From Campylobacterota bacterium (GTDB lineage: Bacteria; Campylobacterota; Campylobacteria; Campylobacterales; Sulfurimonadaceae): 5,386 bases of DNA. Shown here piece by piece: positions 1 through 5,386 of the stretch (its first letter is position 1; every line of letters starts with the position of its first letter). The stretch is taken from the NCBI GenBank assembly GCA_013153755.1, contig JAADDU010000112.1, forward strand, positions 1 to 5,386. The letters run 5' to 3'. The notes beneath the pieces are model-generated. The model worked only from the letters and a program-made list of their open reading frames with translations, made no database searches and was not told the origin of the DNA. Position numbers and translations under genes: made by a program.

Positions 1-3
1 TTT

Positions 4-10
4 AAGGAGA
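4..10 (+). promoter_or_regulatory. ribosome binding site of the small lipoprotein gene
   Basis: AAGGAGA lies about 8 bases before ATG 18. It is the strongest Shine-Dalgarno match in the left block and is the main reason for accepting such a short reading frame as a gene. The downstream acyltransferase gene has no comparable site, so ribosomes loaded here may also serve that gene by reinitiation at TAGATG. Confidence 0.7.
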
Positions 11-17
11 AAAGATT

Positions 18-131
18 ATGAAAACAGCTTTGTTAACAATCATAGTACTACTTGGAGTTGCAACATTTTTTAGTGCTTGTGAGAAAAATGACTACCAACA
101 TCCAGGATATAGAAGTGGAAAATACAAATAG
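18..131 (+). CDS. small predicted lipoprotein, 37 aa
   Basis: This short gene starts at ATG 18, preceded by a good ribosome binding site (AAGGAGA at 4-10, about 8 bases of spacing), and ends at TAG 129-131. The product has a lysine at residue 2, a hydrophobic stretch over roughly residues 4-18, and then F-S-A-C with Cys21. That is an acceptable lipobox, although Phe at -3 is less usual than Leu. After lipidation and cleavage only about 17 residues would remain, a polar tail beginning CEKNDYQHPGY and rich in Tyr, Gly and Lys. I do not recognise the family and assign no function. The stop codon abuts the ATG of the acyltransferase gene, so the two are probably translationally coupled in one operon whose promoter lies upstream of the window. 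The strong Shine-Dalgarno site, clean signal sequence and tight junction argue that it is real despite its size. Confidence 0.72.
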   Translation: MKTALLTIIVLLGVATFFSACEKNDYQHPGYRSGKYK

Positions 132-830
132 ATGCTAAAAACACTTAATAAATATATATTTATGTCATATCATGGATATAAATATATAAAAATCTTTAAA
201 AAAACATATTTTGACCCATTTATGACTCTAAAACCAGCTTATAAACAGCTCTCTATAGATAGACAAAACTACTCAAATACCATTTTAGAATTTTTAAATT
301 TGGAAGTTGAACTGATAGGAACACTCCCTAAACAAGATAAAATTTTGTATGCTATAAATCATCGTTCATTACTAGATATAATCGTAATGGAGCATATATT
401 TTCACTATATGATAAGAATGGTACTTGGATAGCTAAACAAGAACTTTTTGATGCTTTTTATGGAGATTTTTTCAAGTTTAGTGGTTGTATTAGTGTTGAT
501 TTGGAAAATGGTAAAGGTTTGTTAAAATTTTTTAAAGAGATAAAAAAGACTTTTGCTAAAGTAGATGATTTTAACATCTATATATTTCCTGAGGGGGCAA
601 GAAATAAAGCTGACGGTATCTTAAAATTTCAAAGTGGAGCTCAAAAGATAGCAAAAGCAAATAAGCTTGATGTTGTCCCTGTATTTATAGATGAAAAGCT
701 GGAAAAAGTTTTTCAAGATGCACCATTTAAAGAGAAAAAACTGATTAAGGTTTATGTTGGTGATGTTATAAAACATAATAACTTAGAGCAAGATTACATG
801 AACTTTGTAGATAAAAGGAAAACTAAATGA
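132..830 (+). CDS. PlsC-family lysophospholipid acyltransferase (1-acylglycerol-3-phosphate acyltransferase-like)
   Basis: This 232-residue protein belongs to the glycerophospholipid acyltransferase family, which transfers an acyl chain from acyl-ACP or acyl-CoA to a lysophospholipid at the inner membrane. Block I is N-H-R-S-L-L-D at 76-82, the HX4D catalytic His77/Asp82 pair. Block III is F-P-E-G-A-R-N at 152-158, close to the canonical FPEGTR. A block IV-like V-V-P-V is at 181-184. Block II is atypical: at 118-126 the usual I-D-R reads V-D-L, so the normally conserved arginine is Leu124. No clear membrane helix is seen in the first 70 residues, which are mostly polar and aromatic. ATG 132 is chosen because it abuts the lipoprotein stop. 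It has only a weak, distant GTGGA, so translational coupling is likely; ATG 162 is an alternative with no ribosome site. The stop overlaps the pdxJ start (ATGA). Family membership is firm. The acyl acceptor is uncertain, so the plsC symbol is withheld. Confidence 0.9.
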   Translation: MLKTLNKYIFMSYHGYKYIKIFKKTYFDPFMTLKPAYKQLSIDRQNYSNTILEFLNLEVELIGTLPKQDKILYAINHRSLLDIIVMEHIFSLYDKNGTWIAKQELFDAFYGDFFKFSGCISVDLENGKGLLKFFKEIKKTFAKVDDFNIYIFPEGARNKADGILKFQSGAQKIAKANKLDVVPVFIDEKLEKVFQDAPFKEKKLIKVYVGDVIKHNNLEQDYMNFVDKRKTK

Positions 831-1621
831 GCAATATGAAACTAGGTGTTAACATAGACCATGTAGCAGTTTTAAGAGAGGCAAGAAGGGTAAATGATCC
901 AGATATACTAAATGCCCTTTATGTTGCATCTACAAGTGGTGCAGACCAAATCACTATACATTTAAGAGAAGATAGAAGACATATACAAGATGGTGATGTT
1001 AAAAACATCATGCTTCACTCAACTCTACCCCTAAACCTTGAATGTTCTATAAATAAAGGGATATTAGACATAGTTAGTAGATTAAAACCACATCGTGCAA
1101 CCATCGTACCTGAAAAACGCGAAGAGGTAACAACAGAAGGTGGACTTGACTTAGTAAAGTATGAAGATGAGATAAGATATGCTATAGAGCAACTTCACGA
1201 TTCTATCATACCAGTTTCTCTTTTTGTTGATCCAACTATAGAAGCGATGGAAATATCTAAAGACTTAGGTGCAGAGATGGTTGAACTACATACTGGAAGT
1301 TTTGCAAATATATTTGCAATGCTAAACTCTTCCCTACCCCATTCTGAGCATTCTATAAAAGAGTTAGAACTACCAAGGTATGAGCTTCAAAGCAGATTAG
1401 AAAAAGCTATAAATGACTTAACTTCTTCAGCAAAACATGCAAAAGAGTTAGGTTTAGAAGTAGCAGCAGGACATGGACTAAACTATAACAATGTTTCATA
1501 TATGATGGCTATAAAAGAGATAACAGAACTAAATATAGGTCAAAGTATCATAGCAAAAAGTGTTTTTGTTGGTTTAAAGGATGCTATAAAAGAGATGAAA
1601 GAACTTACTACTAGAAGATAA
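827..1621 (+). CDS. pdxJ: pyridoxine 5'-phosphate synthase PdxJ
   Basis: PdxJ condenses 1-deoxy-D-xylulose 5-phosphate with 3-amino-2-oxopropyl phosphate to form pyridoxine 5'-phosphate, the last ring-forming step of the DXP-dependent vitamin B6 pathway. It is a cytosolic TIM-barrel enzyme. The 264 residues begin with the family signature LGVNIDHVA (6-14). His45 (IHLREDRRH), Glu72 (NLEC) and His216 (AGHGL) match the E. coli catalytic residues His45, Glu72 and His193. PEKREEVTTEGGLD (95-108) and ELNIGQSIIA (234-243) are further conserved blocks. It is about 20 residues longer than the E. coli enzyme; the extra segment lies around residues 160-190, between the HTG motif and the AGHGL motif. ATG 827 is preferred over ATG 836 because AAAAGGAAA at 813-821 is about 7 bases away and the numbering then matches E. 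coli exactly. The start overlaps the acyltransferase stop as ATGA. pdxA, often adjacent to pdxJ in Campylobacter and Helicobacter, is not here. Confidence 0.98.
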   Translation: MSNMKLGVNIDHVAVLREARRVNDPDILNALYVASTSGADQITIHLREDRRHIQDGDVKNIMLHSTLPLNLECSINKGILDIVSRLKPHRATIVPEKREEVTTEGGLDLVKYEDEIRYAIEQLHDSIIPVSLFVDPTIEAMEISKDLGAEMVELHTGSFANIFAMLNSSLPHSEHSIKELELPRYELQSRLEKAINDLTSSAKHAKELGLEVAAGHGLNYNNVSYMMAIKEITELNIGQSIIAKSVFVGLKDAIKEMKELTTRR

Positions 1622-1629
1622 GAATTATC

Positions 1630-1653
1630 ACTCCACCAAAAGATAGGTGGAGT
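1630..1653. terminator. hairpin between convergent pdxJ and acnB, probable bidirectional terminator
   Basis: ACTCCACC (1630-1637) pairs perfectly with GGTGGAGT (1646-1653) around an 8-base A-rich loop. The stem is strikingly GC-rich for this region. It begins 8 bases after the pdxJ stop and ends 12 bases before the acnB stop, where a shared terminator would be expected. Neither side carries a proper T tract (AACAAAATC follows on the + strand, TGATAATTC on the - strand), so termination strength is uncertain. It could instead act as a 3'-end stabilising stem for one or both mRNAs. Confidence 0.6.
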
Positions 1654-1665
1654 AACAAAATCAGA

Positions 1666-4233
1666 CTATTTTACCATTGCTACTAGTTCATCTTTAGTAA
1701 CTTTGTTAAAGTTAAGATATTTATATATCTCATCAGTCATCTCTGGTTTGATTTTACCAGAAACAATCTCCAAGTACTCCTCAGCAGTTGGTAAAGCACC
1801 TTTTAGTGCTACAACAGCAGCAAGTTCAGCACTTCCAAGATAAACTTGACTTCCCTTACCTAAACGGTTATCGAAGTTTCTTGTACTTGTTGAGAATACA
1901 TAAGCATTTTGTGCAACACTTGCTTGATTACCCATACATAAAGAACAACCAGGAATCTCAGTTCTAGCTCCAGCCATACCAAATACAGAATAATAACCCT
2001 CTTCTTGAAGAGTTTTCTCATCCATTTTAGTTGGAGGACATATCCAAAGTTTGTTAGCAACTTTACCCTCACCTCTTAGTATCTCACCAGCAGCACGGAA
2101 AAGTCCAATATTTGTCATACAAGAGCCAACAAATACTTCATCAATCTCAGTTCTTAAACCAGCTTCACGAATCTCAGTTAAAGTTTTAACATCATCTGGA
2201 TCATTAGGACAAGCTAAAATTGGTTCAGTAATTTTATCCATATCTATCTCAATAACTGCTGCATATTCTGCATCTTTGTCAGCTTCTAAAAGTTCAGGAT
2301 TAGCAATCCAAGCTCTCATCTTATCAGCTCTTCTTTGTAGAGTTGCCGCATCTTGATAACCTTGAGCGATAAGCTCTTCGATTAGAACTATATTTGACTC
2401 TAAGTACTCTATGATTGGTTCTTTGTTAAGTTTAACTGTACAAGCAGCAGCACTCCTCTCAGCAGATGCATCACTTAACTCAAAAGCTTGTTCACATTTA
2501 AGATTTTCTAAACCTTCTATCTCTAAAACTCTACCACCAAAAATATTTTTCTTACCAGCTTTTTCAACTGTAAGTAAACCATCTTTTATAGCTTGATGAG
2601 GGATAGCATTTACCATATCACGAAGAGTGATACCTGGTTGCATAGTACCTTTAAATCTAACTAGTACAGATTCAGGCATAGTAAGAGGCATCATACCAGT
2701 TACACCAGCAAAAGCTACAAGACCAGAACCAGCTGGAAAAGAGATACCTATAGGAAAACGAGTATGGCTATCTCCACCTGTACCAACAGTATCTGGAAGA
2801 CAAAGTCTGTTTAACCATGAGTGGATAACTCCATCACCTGGGCGAAGAATGAAACCTTTTCTGCTTGTCCAGAATTCTGGAAGAGTATGTTGAAGGTTAA
2901 TATCTGCAGGTTTAGGATAAGCAGCAGTATGACAGAATGATTGCATAGTCATATCAGCACCAAAACTAAGTGCTGCAAGCTCTTTAATCTCATCTCTTGT
3001 CATTGGTCCTGTTGTATCTTGAGAACCTACTGTTGTAGCGATTGGCTCACAGTAAACATTTGGTTTAATTCCAGCAACACCACAAGCTTTACCTACCATT
3101 TTTTGAGCTAAAGTATAACCTTTACCATTATCTGCTGGTTGAGATGGTGTCATAAACAAGTCAGTTGGAGCCATACCTAAAGCTTCTCTAGCTTTTGCAG
3201 TAAGACCTTTACCGATAATAAGTGGGATACGACCACCTGCTCTCATCTCATCTGGAAGAGTATTTGGAGCAAGTTCATAAGTAGAAACTACTTTTCCATC
3301 TTTTTCTATAGTACCTTCAAAAGGTTTTACAGTTATAACATCACCAGTATTTAACTCTTTTGTTGGTGCTTGGATTGGGATACAACCTGAATCTTCTGCA
3401 GTATTAAAGAAAATCGGAGCGATAATATCACCAATAACCACACCACCAGTTCTTTTGTTAGGAATACCAGGAATATCTTTACCCATGTGCCATTGAACTG
3501 AATTTATACCTGATTTACGAGAAGAACCAGTACCAACAACATCACCAACATAAGCAAGAGGATAACCTTTAGCTTTTAGCTCTTTCATAGTATCAAGTGG
3601 ATTATCCATTCTGTTTACTAAAAATGAGTTTGCGTGTAAAGGGATATCTGCTCTTGTAAATGCTTCACCAGCAGGACTTAAATCATCTGTATTTGTTTCA
3701 CCTGGAATTTTATAAACTGTTAGAGTTATCTCCTTTTCCATTTCAGGTTTATTTGTAAACCACTCACCATTTGCCCAAGACTCTACAACCTCTTTAGCTT
3801 TAGCATTTCCAGAATCCATAAGTGCTTTTACATCATTAAATGCATCATATACAAGTATAGTGTTTTTAAGTTGTTTAGCAGCAGTATCTGCAATCTCACC
3901 ATCTATTTTAAGTGCTTCAACTAATGGAGTTACATTAAAACCACCAAGCATTAAACCTAAAATCTCACATGCTTTTACTGCATCTATAGCATCACAAGAA
4001 ACATTTCCCTGTACTATGTCATTTAAAAATGCAGCTTTTACATAAGCAGCATCATCAACACCAGCAGGAATTTTATTTTCAAAAATTTCCATTGCATAAT
4101 CTTGCTCCACTATAGGAGAAGCTTTCAATAACTCAACAAGCTCAGCTGTTTGTTCAGCAGTTAGTGCTAATGGTGGAACACCTAGTTTAGCTCTTTCTTG
4201 TGTATGTGCTTTATAATCTTCTAAAAACGCCAT
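1666..4233 (-). CDS. acnB: bifunctional aconitate hydratase 2 / 2-methylisocitrate dehydratase (aconitase B)
   Basis: AcnB interconverts citrate and isocitrate through cis-aconitate in the citrate cycle, in either direction, and its family also hydrates 2-methyl-cis-aconitate. It is cytosolic. From the preferred start at 4233 it has 855 residues, against 865 in E. coli. Numbered from that start, the order is that of the AcnB family: a HEAT-like domain (about 1-155), the swivel domain (about 165-385) with ETNTDDLSP and the substrate-binding GTGSSRKS (234-241), then catalytic domains 1-3 with GGDSHTRFP (486-494). The [4Fe-4S] ligands are Cys705 (GSCMTN), Cys763 and Cys766 (GCSLCMGN), equivalent to E. 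coli Cys710, Cys769 and Cys772. An in-frame ATG lies two codons upstream at 4239, but the AGGA of the ribosome site touches it; measured to ATG 4233 the spacing is 6 bases. The frame is intact. In E. coli and H. pylori apo-AcnB also binds mRNA; whether that holds here is inference. The gene has its own promoter and stands alone. Confidence 0.99.
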   Translation of the reverse strand: MAFLEDYKAHTQERAKLGVPPLALTAEQTAELVELLKASPIVEQDYAMEIFENKIPAGVDDAAYVKAAFLNDIVQGNVSCDAIDAVKACEILGLMLGGFNVTPLVEALKIDGEIADTAAKQLKNTILVYDAFNDVKALMDSGNAKAKEVVESWANGEWFTNKPEMEKEITLTVYKIPGETNTDDLSPAGEAFTRADIPLHANSFLVNRMDNPLDTMKELKAKGYPLAYVGDVVGTGSSRKSGINSVQWHMGKDIPGIPNKRTGGVVIGDIIAPIFFNTAEDSGCIPIQAPTKELNTGDVITVKPFEGTIEKDGKVVSTYELAPNTLPDEMRAGGRIPLIIGKGLTAKAREALGMAPTDLFMTPSQPADNGKGYTLAQKMVGKACGVAGIKPNVYCEPIATTVGSQDTTGPMTRDEIKELAALSFGADMTMQSFCHTAAYPKPADINLQHTLPEFWTSRKGFILRPGDGVIHSWLNRLCLPDTVGTGGDSHTRFPIGISFPAGSGLVAFAGVTGMMPLTMPESVLVRFKGTMQPGITLRDMVNAIPHQAIKDGLLTVEKAGKKNIFGGRVLEIEGLENLKCEQAFELSDASAERSAAACTVKLNKEPIIEYLESNIVLIEELIAQGYQDAATLQRRADKMRAWIANPELLEADKDAEYAAVIEIDMDKITEPILACPNDPDDVKTLTEIREAGLRTEIDEVFVGSCMTNIGLFRAAGEILRGEGKVANKLWICPPTKMDEKTLQEEGYYSVFGMAGARTEIPGCSLCMGNQASVAQNAYVFSTSTRNFDNRLGKGSQVYLGSAELAAVVALKGALPTAEEYLEIVSGKIKPEMTDEIYKYLNFNKVTKDELVAMVK

Positions 4234-4239
4234 AATCAT

Positions 4240-4243
4240 TCCT
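4240..4243 (-). promoter_or_regulatory. ribosome binding site that decides the acnB start
   Basis: On the - strand the sequence reads CACAGGAATGATTATGGCG. AGGA directly touches the first ATG (4239-4237), which is too close for initiation, and lies 6 bases before the second ATG (4233-4231), which is a normal spacing. The second ATG gives an N-terminus (MAFLEDYK) that aligns with E. coli AcnB (MLEEYRKH). The product should therefore start at 4233, not 4239. Confidence 0.75.
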
Positions 4244-4262
4244 GTGTTTTAAATTTCAGATG

Positions 4263-4291
4263 ATTATAACTAAATAAAAAAACCAAAAAGA
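4263..4291 (-). promoter_or_regulatory. predicted sigma-70-type promoter of acnB
   Basis: The - strand carries a perfect -10 hexamer TATAAT at 4268-4263. The -35 position (about 4291-4286) has only a T-rich TCTTTT, and the spacer is T-rich. A weak -35 with a strong -10 and T-rich upstream DNA is what is known for the housekeeping sigma factor of Campylobacter and Helicobacter. Transcription would start near 4256 and give a leader of about 20 bases before ATG 4233. Confidence 0.6.
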
Positions 4292-4295
4292 TACT

Positions 4296-4355
4296 ATGTT
4301 ACTATACTAAACACTATTTTTTCTCTTTTATCTTAGATGTTTAAAATAGTAACAT
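4296..4355. repeat. inverted repeat with TACTAT/ATAGTA motifs in the divergent acnB control region
   Basis: ATGTTACTAT (4296-4305) and ATAGTAACAT (4346-4355) form a perfect 10-bp inverted repeat. A second perfect 8-bp pair, ACTATTTT (4313-4320) and AAAATAGT (4343-4350), shares the right arm, so the two pairings are alternatives. The right arm read backwards is ATGTTACTATTTT; the left side looks like the same word split by a 12-base insertion. TACTAT also occurs at 4292-4297 and ATAGTA at 4374-4379, the latter overlapping the rightward -10 box. The arms sit just upstream of the core promoter on each side, which would suit operator sites for a regulator of both genes. I do not recognise the motif as that of a known regulator. 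Confidence 0.4.
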
Positions 4356-4372
4356 TTCTTTAATGACAGCTT

Positions 4373-4383
4373 TATAGTATAAT
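4373..4383 (+). promoter_or_regulatory. predicted promoter -10 region of the DUF2238 gene
   Basis: TATAGTATAAT at 4373-4383 contains a perfect TATAAT at 4378-4383. No good -35 is present at the normal distance (TTTCTT at 4355-4360), as is common for housekeeping promoters in this phylum. Transcription would start near 4390 and leave a leader of only about 13 bases before ATG 4403. No clear Shine-Dalgarno site lies there, only the purine run GAAAAAGA. Confidence 0.5.
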
Positions 4384-4402
4384 AAGTGAAAAAGATATTT
4401 AA

Positions 4403-4987
4403 ATGTTAAAAAAAATATTGTTTTATATATATATCATAACTTTTGTTGTTCTTGCTATAGAACCTTACGATAGAGCAGTATGGTTTGCTGAAAATCTTCC
4501 TATTGTCATTATTGTTCTTGGTATTTATTTTGTAGATAAAAAATACAACTTATCAAACTTAGCTTTTTTGCTGATGTTTATATTGCCAATTTTACACACT
4601 ATTGGTGGGCATTATACATTTGAAAGAGTACCATTTGAATTTATTACAAATTTATTTGACTTTCAAAGAAATAATTTTGATAGGATTGCCCATTTTAGTG
4701 TTGGTCTTTTTGCTTATGGAATTACTGAAGTGCTAGTTAAAAATAGATTTGTATCTACTAAACTATTAGCTGGTTTTTTTGCAATTTTTAGTATCTTTAG
4801 TGTTGCTAGTTGCTATGAAATCATAGAATGGTTATATGCAATCTCAGCAGATTCTGAAGCTGGAATCGCTGTTTTAGGGTCACAAGGAGATATTTGGGAT
4901 GCCCAAAAAGATATGCTATCTGATGGGCTTGGTTCTATCTTTGGCGTAATTCTATACTTTAAAATATCTTCAAAAAAAACTATATAA
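4403..4987 (+). CDS. DUF2238 / YjdF-family integral membrane protein
   Basis: This 194-residue inner-membrane protein has about six predicted hydrophobic helices (roughly 4-18, 32-44, 53-68, 95-112, 120-137 and 173-187). It carries the conserved polar signature of the DUF2238 family (E. coli YjdF, about 209 residues): GGHYTFERVP at 68-77, RNNFDRIAHF at 89-98, YEIIEW at 138-143 and LGSQGDIWDAQKDM at 158-171. The conserved His70, Asp93, His97, Glu139, Asp163 and Asp166 lie at or near helix ends, where they could form a metal or catalytic site; that is inference, as I know of no established function for the family. ATG 4403 is the first start in frame and sits 19 bases after a good -10 box; the ribosome site is poor. 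The gene is divergent from acnB, sharing its control region, and ends 4 bases from the convergent ArsC-like gene. No partner gene hints at a substrate. Confidence 0.88.
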   Translation: MLKKILFYIYIITFVVLAIEPYDRAVWFAENLPIVIIVLGIYFVDKKYNLSNLAFLLMFILPILHTIGGHYTFERVPFEFITNLFDFQRNNFDRIAHFSVGLFAYGITEVLVKNRFVSTKLLAGFFAIFSIFSVASCYEIIEWLYAISADSEAGIAVLGSQGDIWDAQKDMLSDGLGSIFGVILYFKISSKKTI

Positions 4988-4991
4988 AAGG

Positions 4992-5345
4992 TTATCTTAC
5001 AAACTCAGCTATGATAGAAGTAGGACGACCGATAATTGCTTTGTTACCTTTAATTATTACAGGGCGTTCTATTAGTTTTGGGTGTAAAACCATTGCATCT
5101 AAAAGTTTTTCTTCATCTGTTTCATCTTTAAGATTAAGTTCTTTATAGATATCTTCTTTTGTACGCATCCATTCTCTCACACTTTGAAAACCTAACATCT
5201 TAAGAACTTTTTTTAGTTCATCTTTCGTCAGTTTCTCATCAAGGTATTTAAAAACTTCTTTATCACAGTTATTTTCTTCTAAAATAAAAAAGGCTTCACG
5301 AGACTTTGAACAATTTGGGTTGTGCCAAATTTTTATACTTTCCAT
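4992..5345 (-). CDS. ArsC-family protein, YfgD-like (arsenate reductase-related)
   Basis: This 117-residue cytosolic protein has the thioredoxin-like fold of the ArsC/Spx family. The active-site loop is HNPNCSKSR at 8-16, with the nucleophile Cys12 preceded by His8. Arg61, Arg94 (ERP) and Arg107 (GRP) align with E. coli ArsC Arg60, Arg94 and Arg107, which bind the oxyanion. ArsC proteins reduce arsenate to arsenite using glutaredoxin and glutathione. However, the length, the SKSRE loop and phrases such as RTKEDIYKELNL and HPKLIERPVII look closer to E. coli YfgD (about 119 residues), whose activity is unsettled, than to plasmid ArsC (about 141). No arsR, arsB or acr3 gene is nearby, so a resistance role is not supported by context. 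ATG 5345 has AAAAGGAAA upstream with about 7 bases of spacing. Its 3' end lies 4 bases from the convergent membrane-protein gene, with no terminator between them. Confidence 0.9.
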   Translation of the reverse strand: MESIKIWHNPNCSKSREAFFILEENNCDKEVFKYLDEKLTKDELKKVLKMLGFQSVREWMRTKEDIYKELNLKDETDEEKLLDAMVLHPKLIERPVIIKGNKAIIGRPTSIIAEFVR

Positions 5346-5351
5346 TAAAAT

Positions 5352-5359
5352 TTCCTTTT
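5352..5359 (-). promoter_or_regulatory. ribosome binding site of the ArsC/YfgD-like gene
   Basis: The - strand reads AAAAGGAAATTTTAATG, placing GGA 7 bases before ATG 5345. This fixes the start at the first in-frame ATG, which also matches the family N-terminus (a short beta strand followed by HNPxC). No -10 box is visible in the 27 bases remaining to the window edge, so the promoter, or an upstream operon gene, lies outside. Confidence 0.65.
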
Positions 5360-5386
5360 AGTTAGCTTTTAAAAAAGCTTTAAAAT

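Noticed and set aside
1508..1596. Repeated 14-mer GCTATAAAAGAGAT at 1508-1521 and 1583-1596
   Set aside because: Both copies encode similar surface helices of PdxJ (AIKEITEL and AIKEMKEL) in the same frame; amino acid and codon bias explain them better than a functional DNA repeat.
1860..2072. Open frame of 70 codons on the - strand in another frame of acnB
   Set aside because: It is an out-of-frame reading of the conserved iron-sulfur region of acnB; the acnB frame is intact and well conserved.
2051..2356. Open frame of 101 codons on the + strand
   Set aside because: It lies entirely inside acnB on the opposite strand, has Ser/Ala-rich composition typical of an antisense shadow, and has no independent signal or recognisable motif.
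2411..2893. Two further + strand open frames (2411-2596 and 2627-2893)
   Set aside because: Both are antisense to conserved catalytic blocks of acnB and show no protein-family features.
3860..4045. Open frame of 61 codons on the + strand
   Set aside because: It is antisense to the HEAT-like domain of acnB and has no ribosome site or recognisable product.
4240..4402. Sigma-54 promoter or riboswitch in the acnB upstream region
   Set aside because: No GG-N10-GC pair of the sigma-54 type and no structured GC-containing leader was seen; two simple TATAAT boxes explain the region.
5364..5379. Inverted repeat AGCTTTT/AAAAGCT near the right edge as a terminator
   Set aside because: The stem is nearly all A-T with a 2-base loop, lacks a flanking T tract, and is likely in such A+T-rich DNA by chance.
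5358..5384. Possible end of an upstream - strand gene (FKAFLKAN then TAA at 5360-5358)
   Set aside because: Only eight codons are visible, which cannot be told from chance. If real, the gene would end 12 bases before the ArsC-like start, so the operon question stays open.

Overview
The window is ordinary A+T-rich bacterial chromosome carrying six genes. It most likely comes from a member of the Campylobacterota (the former Epsilonproteobacteria), something like Sulfurimonas or Arcobacter. The reasons are the low G+C composition, the aconitase B sequence type, and a PdxJ with an extra segment relative to E. coli that I recall from Campylobacter-type enzymes. Genus is not decidable by eye. I see no mobile element, CRISPR array, rRNA or tRNA.

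Left block (+ strand, 18-1621): a tightly packed run of three genes, very likely one transcript that begins upstream of the window. It holds a 37-residue lipoprotein, a PlsC-type acyltransferase whose ATG directly abuts the lipoprotein stop (TAGATG), and pdxJ, whose start overlaps the acyltransferase stop (ATGA). A GC-rich hairpin at 1630-1653 closes this block and separates it from the convergent acnB.

Middle block (- strand, 1666-4233): acnB, the bifunctional aconitase B, complete with its HEAT-like domain, swivel domain and all three [4Fe-4S] cysteines. Its start is better placed at the second of two close ATGs. Upstream lies a 163-base divergent control region with a good -10 box on each strand and an unusual set of TACTAT/ATAGTA motifs, including a 10-bp perfect inverted repeat placed almost symmetrically between the two promoters.

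Right block (4403-5345): a six-helix membrane protein of the DUF2238/YjdF family on the + strand, meeting tail to tail (4-base gap) an ArsC/YfgD-family thioredoxin-fold protein on the - strand.

The genes serve separate housekeeping tasks: lipid synthesis, vitamin B6 synthesis, the citrate cycle, an uncharacterised membrane function, and thiol or arsenate redox chemistry. Nothing here amounts to a convincing new multi-gene system. The points most worth a second look are the acnB/DUF2238 divergent control region, the altered block II of the acyltransferase, and the tiny lipoprotein coupled to it.
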